Of a DNA stretch of 42,955 nt, positions 1 to 7,806 are shown piece after piece; the stretch's first letter is position 1, and the number at the start of each line of letters is the position of its first letter. The notes beneath the pieces were generated by a model. That model did no database searches. It had not been told where the DNA came from and was given only the letters and a program-made list of their open reading frames with translations. Location: positions 1-42,955 of the forward strand of contig NZ_LZHG01000012.1 in the NCBI RefSeq assembly GCF_001690355.1. Reading direction: 5' to 3'. Both the position numbers and the translations under genes were made by a program. Origin of the DNA: Gilliamella sp. Choc4-2. Its GTDB lineage: Bacteria; Pseudomonadota; Gammaproteobacteria; Enterobacterales; Orbaceae.

Positions 1-278
1 CAAAGGTTTTTTAGTTTATTAAGATTAGTAAAATTAAGATATTTAAAGTAGTTGCTGCATTCTAATTTTCAAAATTATTAAACTTTTTCATTGATTAAAA
101 TCTTAACGTCAAGTTTATTTATGATTAATTTTTAAATAGTTATAGGTAAGTTATATGTTTATATCAAATAAATATATAATATTGAGAGTTAGCTCGAAAA
201 TTTAAAAATAAAGACCTTATTATAAAGTATAACATGATAGGTTTGCTAAAGTTATTTCTATAAATTGTATTTGAAACA
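1..278. other. AT-rich leader upstream of comEC, no gene seen
   Basis: This stretch is extremely AT-rich and has no open frame of useful length on either strand. It probably holds the comEC promoter, but no convincing -35/-10 pair stands out from the AT background. An in-frame stop (TAA at 261-263) lies just upstream of the comEC ATG. Confidence 0.5.
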
Positions 279-2588
279 ATGAGGCAAATTAATTCACTAG
301 ATTTACAAGCAATTATGTTATCTTTAGGTTGTTTACCATTAATGTTTTTGTCTTATTTACCTTCTGATACCCAGTGGTATTTGATTGCAGTAATACTGGT
401 TATCATTTTATTAGTACTACCATCCAAATTTCAAAAGTGTTGGATTTGTGTTGTTATGTTTGGTTTAAGCTTTTTGTGGTCTACAGCTTATTCTAAGCAA
501 TATTTATTAAATATCGAGTCTCTTATTGATGAAACATTAGTTGTGAACGCTAAAGTTGAAAGTATCAATACCCGACAGTTTGTCACATTAGTTGAACCTT
601 ATTATGTAAAATTTTCCATTTTGAATAATACTTATCATCCTCTTTCCACAAATATGCCAATTTCAATTTATTGGGATATGTCAGAAATTCCAAAATCTGG
701 CCAAATTTGGCAATTAAAATTGAAAACAAAAGTAGTACATAGCTATTTAAATGAGGGCTCATTTGATAGTCAACGTTTTGCAATTGTTAATCGAAATTTA
801 TTAACTGCTAAAATAATCCAAGCTAATTTATTAGATGGTAAAATCGATATTCGCCAAAGTATTGTAGATAATGTTTTACCTTATATTAATTTATTTACTT
901 ATCGCGGTATATTAATCGCGCTTGCTTTCGGTGATCGATCTCAACTTAATGATGATCATCGTAACATCATGATGAAAACAGGGGTTGCACATTTAATGGC
1001 AATATCAGGTATGCACATCTTGATTGTTTTCGGTATTAGTTATTTTTTAGTAAAAGTAAAAATGTTTTTAATACCCCAGCGTTTTATGCATTTTTATATA
1101 CCAATTATGATAGGTTGGTTATGTGCGGTTTTTTATGCATGGCTTACAGGTTTAAATCCTCCTGCTTTACGTGCAATATTAGCATTAACAATTTGGATTT
1201 ATCTGCGTTATAAGTATGAGCAAATAAGTAAATGGCAAAAGATTAATAGAATTATTGCATTATTGTTGCTTTTTGATCCATTAATGATTTTATCAGAAAG
1301 CTTCTGGTTATCGTGTTATGCCGTAATTAGCTTAATTTTTATTTATGAATGGATACCTTTATCTAAATGCATACAACATAAAAAACGCTGGTATATTATT
1401 AGATTATTGCATCTACAATTTAGTTTGACAATTTTGTTGTTACCTATTCAGTTTTTTTTATTTCAAGGTGTAAGTGCAGTTTCATTATTTACTAATCTAA
1501 TTGCAATTCCTGTAATCTCTCTAATAACGTTTCCTGTTATTTTATTCGCATTAATAACTTGTTTTGTTAACTGTTCTAATCTTACATTCTGGCTTTGGTT
1601 GATTGCTGAAAAATCACTAGAATGGTTATTTTATTGTTTAAATTCCTTGAAGTTTTTATGGATAAATACGCCTTCAAACTTTTGTCTACTAAGTTTTGTC
1701 GGTATATTTGCAATTATAATTATACGTATTGGATTTTTGTACCGCTTTAATATCACTGTTCTAATTATATTAATGATATTAACCTCTCCGTTACTAAAAA
1801 AACAAGATTATTTATGGAGGATTGATATGTTAGATGTAGGTCATGGTTTGGCTATTGTTATTCATAATGGTAAATCAGCAGTTTTGTATGATACTGGAGC
1901 CAATTGGCAAAAAAGTTCAGCAGCAGAACGCATTATTATTCCGTTTTTACAGCAGCATGATTTAAATGTTATAGGTATTATCATAAGTCATCAACATAAT
2001 GATCACATTGGCGGATTAAAAGAGCTTCAACGAATATATCCTAATTCATGGCTAATGAGTTCTTCTACACAGCTAAATAACAATTATCAATGTTTGGCTG
2101 GTAATAGCATTATCTGGAATGAAATAACATTTAAAGTGCTTTGGCCAAATAAAATGGTTGATTATGCAGAAAATGAAGATTCATGTATTGTACAAGTAAC
2201 TGATGGTAAATTTTCAATATTATTAACCGGTGATTTGGAACACAATCAGGAATATCAATTAGTATCTTTATATCATAATCAACTAGAATCAACGATATTA
2301 CAAATACCTCATCATGGTAGCAATACTTCATCAAGTTATGCATTTTTAAATCATGTCAAACCCAAAAGTTCATTGGCTTCCACATCACGTTATAATCCAT
2401 GGAAATTGCCTTCAAAAAAGATAGCTAAACGCTATAAAGATTTACAACTAGACTACTATACTACAGCAAGAACAGGTCAGATAATTCTATTTTTTTATAA
2501 AAATAAATGGGAATTAAAAACCATGCGAGCTCACAATAGACCGAGATGGTATCATAATTGGTTTGGTTATTTGTCAGACAATTATTAA
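279..2588 (+). CDS. comEC: ComEC/Rec2-type DNA uptake channel (YcaI family)
   Basis: Inner-membrane protein predicted to carry single-stranded DNA across the cytoplasmic membrane during natural transformation. The 769 residues are close to the E. coli homologue YcaI (about 750). The order is typical: an N-terminal hydrophobic region and DUF4131-like soluble domain, a multi-spanning ComEC competence domain in the middle (with the motif GVAHLMAISGMHI), and a C-terminal metallo-beta-lactamase-like domain containing HQHNDHIGG and, later, PHHGSNTSSS. ATG 279 is the first start after an in-frame stop at 261-263; no strong Shine-Dalgarno is visible. In enterobacteria this gene precedes msbA-lpxK; here the secretion operon follows instead. 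All expected domains are present, so the protein looks intact. Confidence 0.93.
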   Translation: MRQINSLDLQAIMLSLGCLPLMFLSYLPSDTQWYLIAVILVIILLVLPSKFQKCWICVVMFGLSFLWSTAYSKQYLLNIESLIDETLVVNAKVESINTRQFVTLVEPYYVKFSILNNTYHPLSTNMPISIYWDMSEIPKSGQIWQLKLKTKVVHSYLNEGSFDSQRFAIVNRNLLTAKIIQANLLDGKIDIRQSIVDNVLPYINLFTYRGILIALAFGDRSQLNDDHRNIMMKTGVAHLMAISGMHILIVFGISYFLVKVKMFLIPQRFMHFYIPIMIGWLCAVFYAWLTGLNPPALRAILALTIWIYLRYKYEQISKWQKINRIIALLLLFDPLMILSESFWLSCYAVISLIFIYEWIPLSKCIQHKKRWYIIRLLHLQFSLTILLLPIQFFLFQGVSAVSLFTNLIAIPVISLITFPVILFALITCFVNCSNLTFWLWLIAEKSLEWLFYCLNSLKFLWINTPSNFCLLSFVGIFAIIIIRIGFLYRFNITVLIILMILTSPLLKKQDYLWRIDMLDVGHGLAIVIHNGKSAVLYDTGANWQKSSAAERIIIPFLQQHDLNVIGIIISHQHNDHIGGLKELQRIYPNSWLMSSSTQLNNNYQCLAGNSIIWNEITFKVLWPNKMVDYAENEDSCIVQVTDGKFSILLTGDLEHNQEYQLVSLYHNQLESTILQIPHHGSNTSSSYAFLNHVKPKSSLASTSRYNPWKLPSKKIAKRYKDLQLDYYTTARTGQIILFFYKNKWELKTMRAHNRPRWYHNWFGYLSDNY

Positions 2589-2920
2589 ATATAAAAGACT
2601 AGATATTAGTGTAAAGTAATTTATAGTTAAAGCGTAAATTATCAATTTTAAGAAAATCTTATTGAAAAAACGTTATCAAAAAATATTATTAATTTAAAAT
2701 TAAAATTGTTTTTAATAAGTGATTCTTCGTCTAATTCATTTCATATTAACAATCATTTAAATATTTTTTGATAAAAAAGTTTGATTTTTATTTAATTGAT
2801 AATAGAATGTACATTTATCAAAATATACAAAAAAAAGTGATTAAATTTAATTTTTTATAAAAAATAGAAAATAGTTATATCAAAACTAAATTATAAATAA
2901 TTTTCTAGTTTAGATTAAGG
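2589..2920. other. AT-rich intergenic region ahead of the secretion operon
   Basis: No coding frame is visible. The sequence is almost entirely A and T, with a perfect 16-bp AT palindrome at 2850-2865. It must hold the operon promoter. No GC-containing terminator hairpin is seen after comEC. Such AT-rich leaders in gammaproteobacteria are often bound by H-NS-type silencers, but that is inference. Confidence 0.5.
2781..2808 (+). promoter_or_regulatory. Possible sigma-70 promoter for the secretion operon
   Basis: A TTGATT box (2781-2786) is followed after 16 bases by TAGAAT (2803-2808), a fair match to the -35/-10 consensus, about 110 bases before the first gene of the operon. In such AT-rich DNA similar pairs arise by chance (another, TTGATA...TTTAAT, overlaps it at 2768-2796), so this is only a candidate. 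Confidence 0.3.
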
Positions 2921-4372
2921 ATGAATAAAGTGAAGTTGAATTCTGTTAAACGATCACTAAGATTAATTTTAGTGATCCTTTTTGTAATAGTTATAGCTTT
3001 TGCATATTTTTATGAAGACGTTTTAGAGGCTATTAGTCATAACGTAATAATTAATACTGCTATCGTTTCAATGCAAATTATTGGTGTGATTTATATCTCT
3101 TTTTCTACTATCTCATTAATGATAGGTGTGACTAGTTGGAATAAATTCACAAGAATGGCATCCTCGTCATCCTCAAATGATATTGAAAAACTAGATAGAT
3201 TCCCTTTTCAAGGGGCTGTAAAAAGTTTAAATGGACGAATTTCTGAACTGGTTTATGAAGGACCTGAAATAAGAAACTCAATTTTAGACAAGTTAAAAGA
3301 TAGTTTTTCTCATCGAGTATCTGGAGCCGATTACTTATCAGGGTTACTTGTTGGATTAGGCTTATTAGGTACGTTTATTGGTCTTATACTTACTATGGGA
3401 AGTATAAGGGAATCAATGGATGTTGTTACCTCTGGATCTTCCGATCTTTCAGCTCTATTAGGAGGAATTGCGGCTCCTTTAGGCGGTATGTCAGCTGCGT
3501 TTACGGCATCATTTCTAGGGCTGATGGGGTCATTAATAATGGGGTTATTTGCTCATTTATTAAGTTCAACTGTTGATAACATCTACTTTTCGGTGGAGGA
3601 TTGGGCTAAAACGCATGCTGATGATTTTATCGGTCAAATTCCAGGAAAAAATGGTTCTGTAAGTTCAATAGTAGGAAGAGAGGCTGCAGCAGGCGTTTCT
3701 ATACAGAATAATGGTCTTAATGCTGCGTTGTTAGATTTATTTAATCAGTTTCTTTCTAACCAAAAAACCTTTGAAAATAATCAATTAAAACAAATTGAAG
3801 GTACAGATAAATTAGCTGATTTTCTTGATAAACTTATTCAGAAACAAGAGCAGAGTGTGGTATCACAAAATCAATCTTTTAATTCTATGCAATCAATTTT
3901 AGGTCAGATTCAAAGTGAATTAATTGGTATTAACTCAGTATTGGGTTCTATTGAAGGTCAGCAACCAATATTGCGTAGTATTCAATTTGAATTAGAGACA
4001 GCAAATAATGCATTAAATGCAATTGATGATCACGCTGTTAAAATTTCTGAAATTCAGAACCAAACAATTAATGCTATCGATAATGTTCGCAACTCAACGG
4101 AACAAAGCCGTGTTGCTTTAATAGAAGCTATTGGGGGCATGAACGCAGATCGCTTACAGATAGTTACTTCTTTCAATGAAGTTGCTAAAACATTAGTAGA
4201 GCTACAATCTGAAATTCAAGGTGTTCGCCAACAGCTATTAACTATTGAATCTATTGCTCGTACTAAAACGAGTGATTCCGAAGCGGTTGTTAAAGCTATA
4301 CGTCAACAAAATGAAGCACTGATTGAATGTGTTGGTCAAATGACATCTATAAGAGCATCTATTCAGTCTTGA
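2921..4372 (+). CDS. MotA/TolQ/ExbB-like proton channel protein of the type I secretion system (SiiB-like)
   Basis: Integral membrane protein of 483 residues. Two N-terminal membrane segments (about 12-32 and 45-70) are followed by the MotA/TolQ/ExbB channel pair: GLLVGLGLLGTFIGL at about 141-155 and a Gly/Ala-rich segment at about 181-214 (GGMSAAFTASFLGLMGS). Residues 250-483 form a long hydrophilic, probably coiled-coil tail rich in Gln, Asn and Ser. In the SPI-4 Sii system the MotA-like SiiB pairs with the MotB-like SiiA and supports adhesin secretion; size and context fit SiiB. The coiled-coil tail also recalls ZorA of Zorya defence, but the T1SS neighbours argue against that. AAGG at 2917-2920 touches the ATG, so the GTG at 2930 (spacing 9) may be the true start. 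First gene of the operon. Confidence 0.82.
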   Translation: MNKVKLNSVKRSLRLILVILFVIVIAFAYFYEDVLEAISHNVIINTAIVSMQIIGVIYISFSTISLMIGVTSWNKFTRMASSSSSNDIEKLDRFPFQGAVKSLNGRISELVYEGPEIRNSILDKLKDSFSHRVSGADYLSGLLVGLGLLGTFIGLILTMGSIRESMDVVTSGSSDLSALLGGIAAPLGGMSAAFTASFLGLMGSLIMGLFAHLLSSTVDNIYFSVEDWAKTHADDFIGQIPGKNGSVSSIVGREAAAGVSIQNNGLNAALLDLFNQFLSNQKTFENNQLKQIEGTDKLADFLDKLIQKQEQSVVSQNQSFNSMQSILGQIQSELIGINSVLGSIEGQQPILRSIQFELETANNALNAIDDHAVKISEIQNQTINAIDNVRNSTEQSRVALIEAIGGMNADRLQIVTSFNEVAKTLVELQSEIQGVRQQLLTIESIARTKTSDSEAVVKAIRQQNEALIECVGQMTSIRASIQS

Positions 4373-4467
4373 GATGATATTTTATCTTAAGTTAGTTAAC
4401 TCTATTTTGTGGAAATAAAGTAAAACTAAGCTGTGTTTAATCGTTATTCATTATATGGATTTTTGTT

Positions 4468-5865
4468 GTGAAAAGTAAAATTATCGTATTAAGTGTATTA
4501 TCTTCTCTTATGATTGGCTGTGTTGTTAAACATGAACAACCTGATATGAACAAAACTTATGATGCTAATGAAAGTCTGCTATTAGCAAGCAAACAACTAC
4601 CAACTGCTTTATTACATGGTATTGATATTTCATCAAGCGGTTTAAGTTTACAAGAAGCCATAGAGATTGCTCAATTCTATTCCTTACGAACTGTGTCAGC
4701 CAATTCTAAATTAACAGAAGCTGATGCACGAATTCAAGAAATTGAAGCTGGCTATTACCCAAAGGTAAACGTATTAGCGAAAACTCGTGATTACTCATTT
4801 GATCGAATGAATTCTATTTCTCGCTCAAATGATGAATACGCCCAAGCTCAAGTTTCTCTTCAATATAATTTACTTGACTTTGGGCGTACTCGTTATGGTG
4901 TAGACAGTGCAACTCAGCTTCGCGAATCAGCTAAATATATTGCTGAATATGAAGAAAATAAAGTATCTTTCAATGTGATTAAAGCTTACTTTAATATTCG
5001 CCGTTATACTCAACAAAAGAGTTATGCACAAGATTATATAAAAGAAATGTCAGATCTCGTTAAAACTATTGGTGTACGTGTAAACGGCGGTCTTTCTCCT
5101 CAATCTGAAGCAATAAGAGCTCAACTAGCGTTAACTAATGCTCAAAATGCGGCTAAATCAATTGAACTTCAGTTGAAGAAATCAACCCAAGAATTAAACA
5201 CTTTGTTAGGGCGTTCTGTTCCCACTAAAAGTTTAAAATTAAAGGAGGCTTTTATTAGTAGCGAAGAGCTTCAAGAAATTTTAGAAAGTGTTTTAGTTAA
5301 TAACCCTGATATTAAAGCTTCTGAATCTCAATTAAACAGTGCTCGATCAGAAGTTGAAGTTGCCAAAAGTGCGAGATACCCGACAGTTGATGCGGTAGGT
5401 TCTTATACTAAACCTTTCCAACATCCAGATGATAAAGACGGTAACTTTATAGGTGGTAAAGTTTCGCTACAAGTTAGCATGCCAATTTTAGATGGTGGAA
5501 TTAATACATCTAGAATTGGTCAGGCTACTGCACGTCATACTTATAGCATGGCATCTTATAATCAACTTGTTCGTGATGTTAAAGAAATATCAAATAATTT
5601 GGTAGAAGATGCACTTAATGCTGCAGATACTTTCAGAATTCAATATAAAGCTGAACAAGATGCAAGCAAAACAAGAAAATTATATATGGATGAATTTCGT
5701 TTAGGACAGCGTAATCTAAATGATTTATTAACAGTAGAAACTGACTATTTTAGTGCTAAAGTGAGTAAATTATCTGCATTATATGATTATTATCTTTCAA
5801 CATTAGGTCTATATCTTCTTGCTGATCAGTTAGAGGTTGGAATGTCTAGACTAAACTTGAATTAA
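4468..5865 (+). CDS. TolC-family outer-membrane channel, probable lipoprotein (SiiC-like)
   Basis: Outer-membrane efflux protein of 465 residues, the exit duct of the type I system. It starts at GTG 4468 with GGA about 9 bases upstream. The N-terminus is a signal peptide ending in a lipobox-like LMIGC, placing a lipidated Cys at residue 18. The rest shows the duplicated TolC pattern of long helices with beta-strand segments: first half about 55-260 (LQEAIEIAQFYSLRTVSANS, GYYPKVNVLAKTRDYS, VSLQYNLLDFGRTRYG) and second half about 265-460 (SARYPTVDAVGSY, LQVSMPILDGGINTSRIGQA, FRLGQRNLNDLLTVETDYFSAK). It lies between the two channel genes and ends 18 bases before the next start, so it is co-transcribed with them. 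Family membership is firm; partnership with this HlyD and ABC protein is inferred from the operon. Confidence 0.9.
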   Translation: MKSKIIVLSVLSSLMIGCVVKHEQPDMNKTYDANESLLLASKQLPTALLHGIDISSSGLSLQEAIEIAQFYSLRTVSANSKLTEADARIQEIEAGYYPKVNVLAKTRDYSFDRMNSISRSNDEYAQAQVSLQYNLLDFGRTRYGVDSATQLRESAKYIAEYEENKVSFNVIKAYFNIRRYTQQKSYAQDYIKEMSDLVKTIGVRVNGGLSPQSEAIRAQLALTNAQNAAKSIELQLKKSTQELNTLLGRSVPTKSLKLKEAFISSEELQEILESVLVNNPDIKASESQLNSARSEVEVAKSARYPTVDAVGSYTKPFQHPDDKDGNFIGGKVSLQVSMPILDGGINTSRIGQATARHTYSMASYNQLVRDVKEISNNLVEDALNAADTFRIQYKAEQDASKTRKLYMDEFRLGQRNLNDLLTVETDYFSAKVSKLSALYDYYLSTLGLYLLADQLEVGMSRLNLN

Positions 5866-5883
5866 CAGAGAAGGTATTGTCTT

Positions 5884-6450
5884 ATGAAATCAAATTCACA
5901 TTTCTGGCCAGCATATGTAGATATGATGACAGTATTGTTACTTGTTTATCTTTTAATAACATTACTTTTTCAAATACTAATGATAATTGCTCAGCAAAAT
6001 GTTGGTATTAAATTGCGTGAGCGTAATCAAGTGGCTACACAATTTTTTGTATATAATGAACCTTTTTACCGCGATGAGTTACGTCTTGAATTTCTACGTA
6101 ACCAAAATTATTTAACTGCTAAAAATAAAGAGGAATTGGTAAATTGGATTAAGCTTCATAAAGATCAAATTGAGGATAAAGGAGCAGTTATATTTGCTAC
6201 TTCATCAGATGATGCTCAAATGGGAGTTTCTTTATCTCTACAATATGATCGTAGTTTGTCTGTATTTAGTATATTACAGATTGAAGGGGTTTCTATTCAA
6301 AAAGTTAAGATAGAAAATTCTTCAGTCAATAAGAGTGATATTGGGTTTGTCTCAATACATATACGGGAAAATAGTACTGATATAAAAACAGAACCGACTA
6401 CTCAACGTCAAGGACAATCACTAAATCAATCAAGAGTAATAGGACAGTAG
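5884..6450 (+). CDS. MotB/SiiA-like membrane protein with conserved proton-channel Asp
   Basis: Small protein of 188 residues with one N-terminal membrane helix (about 7-33) and a periplasmic domain. The helix begins FWPAYVDMMTVLLLVYLL; its Asp13 sits where MotB, ZorB and SiiA carry their proton-conducting Asp. From memory, Asp13 is also the functional residue in Salmonella SiiA (about 210 residues). The periplasmic part includes LQYDRSLSVFSIL...GVSIQKVKI, resembling the Arg-containing peptidoglycan-binding core of OmpA/MotB-type domains, although the domain is small and divergent. The Shine-Dalgarno GAGAAGG is at 5868-5874. It likely assembles with the MotA-like protein at 2921 into a stator-like channel feeding the secretion machine. 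Assignment rests on helix motif, size and operon, since overall similarity cannot be measured here. Confidence 0.78.
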   Translation: MKSNSHFWPAYVDMMTVLLLVYLLITLLFQILMIIAQQNVGIKLRERNQVATQFFVYNEPFYRDELRLEFLRNQNYLTAKNKEELVNWIKLHKDQIEDKGAVIFATSSDDAQMGVSLSLQYDRSLSVFSILQIEGVSIQKVKIENSSVNKSDIGFVSIHIRENSTDIKTEPTTQRQGQSLNQSRVIGQ

Positions 6451-6502
6451 TGTAAATTATAAATAACCCTCATAGGAAAATTAGAGAGTAATTGGAAGGA
6501 AA

Positions 6503-7780
6503 ATGGAAGATAAATCTTTAGACATTCTAAAAAGGATAACTAACTATATGCCTGATGGTATAGCAGGTAGAACATTAGTTGTTTTCATTTTATTTCTAAT
6601 CTGGATCTCGCTATTTAAAGTTGATGTGCTTGTAAAAGGAATAGGAGTGATTAGAGTCGAGAGCCGAAACTTGACACTTCAACACCCAGAGGGGGGAGTA
6701 ATTCAACAACTTTTAGTACATGAAGGGCAACAAGTCACTGAAGGTCAGTTGATTGCTATTGTCGATAATAGTTATGTAAATGAAAGCTATGCTAAAAATG
6801 AGGTTGAACGCAAAGCATTGCTTGTAAAAGTTCAGCGATTACATGCAGAACTAAGTGGTGAAAAATTTGAACCACAATTTACTGGAGAAAAATACCTAGA
6901 TGAAATCATCACTAGTGAATCGAGTTTATTTGAATCGAGATCAGTCGCTTTACAAGCACAAAAACAGGTTAATAGCGCTCAAGTTGAACAGAAAAAAGCT
7001 CAAATTTTGGAGTTGGCAACCAAGATTGATGATCTTAGCAAACAAGCAGAATTAGCAAAACAAGAGGTTCAGCTTTATAAAACTATGGTGACTAAAGGTG
7101 CAGCGGCTCAAGGAAGTTTACTACAGAAAAAACTTGAATATCAACAAATTCAAACTGCCCTTAATGAAGCTAGACTTAAAATACCAAGACTAAATAGTGA
7201 GCTTTCAGAATATGAAGCAAGATATGAACAGATTCAAGCAGATTTTATATCTGATGTACAAAAACAATTAACTCAAGTTAATACTGATTTAAGTCGTGTT
7301 GATGCATTAAAAACAGCTAGTGAAGAAAGACGAGAAAACTCTAAAATTGTAAGCCCCGTTGATGGAGTTATTCAGCGCCTTTTTGTTGCTCATAAAGGTG
7401 CAGTTATTAGGCAAGGTGGAGAGGTTGTTGAAATCGCACCATCAAAAGTTCCTTTAATTGCTGAAGTAAGAGTAAGACCAGAGGATCGTGATCGCATTTG
7501 GGAAAATATGGTCGCAAAATTACATGTAAGTGCTTTTGATGTTTCATATGCTAATACCTTAGAAGGCAAAGTTTCTGTTATCAGCGCTGATGCTTTATCT
7601 GATGAAAATATAGGGCGTTATTATCTTGTAAGTATTGAAGTTCCAGCTGAAAAATATAATGTTACAATGTATCCAGGGATGAGCGTTGATGCATACCTGC
7701 TTACTGGAAAAAGAACATTACTTGAGTACTTTTTAAAACCTTTATTGTCAAATAGTTCTCTTATTTTTTCTGAACCTTAA
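6503..7780 (+). CDS. HlyD-family periplasmic adaptor of the type I secretion system (SiiD-like)
   Basis: Membrane fusion protein of 425 residues linking the inner-membrane ABC transporter to the TolC-like duct. It has a short cytoplasmic N-terminus, one membrane helix at about 25-45, a first lipoyl half-motif (LQHPEGGVIQQLLVHEGQQV), a long alpha-helical hairpin at about 90-275 rich in Gln, Glu, Lys and Ala, and a second lipoyl half (SPVDGVIQRLFVAHKGAVI) followed by beta-barrel and membrane-proximal domains. The C-terminal YPGMSVDAYLLTGKRTLLEYFLKPL is typical of HlyD/LapC proteins. Strong Shine-Dalgarno GGAAGGA at 6494-6500. The length matches HlyD-like proteins of LapBC and Sii systems. The gene is intact and co-oriented in the operon. 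Confidence 0.93.
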   Translation: MEDKSLDILKRITNYMPDGIAGRTLVVFILFLIWISLFKVDVLVKGIGVIRVESRNLTLQHPEGGVIQQLLVHEGQQVTEGQLIAIVDNSYVNESYAKNEVERKALLVKVQRLHAELSGEKFEPQFTGEKYLDEIITSESSLFESRSVALQAQKQVNSAQVEQKKAQILELATKIDDLSKQAELAKQEVQLYKTMVTKGAAAQGSLLQKKLEYQQIQTALNEARLKIPRLNSELSEYEARYEQIQADFISDVQKQLTQVNTDLSRVDALKTASEERRENSKIVSPVDGVIQRLFVAHKGAVIRQGGEVVEIAPSKVPLIAEVRVRPEDRDRIWENMVAKLHVSAFDVSYANTLEGKVSVISADALSDENIGRYYLVSIEVPAEKYNVTMYPGMSVDAYLLTGKRTLLEYFLKPLLSNSSLIFSEP

Positions 7781-7806
7781 CTTATTAAATGAATGGATGT
7801 AAATAG

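Noticed and set aside
2850-2865. 16-bp AT palindrome as an operator upstream of the secretion operon
   Set aside because: Made only of A and T runs in DNA of extreme AT content, so chance is a sufficient explanation.
2921-6450. Zorya anti-phage system (ZorA/ZorB-like pair)
   Set aside because: The MotA-like protein with a long coiled-coil tail and the MotB-like partner resemble ZorAB, but no ZorC/D/E genes are present, a TolC gene lies between the two, and the rest of the operon is a type I secretion system.
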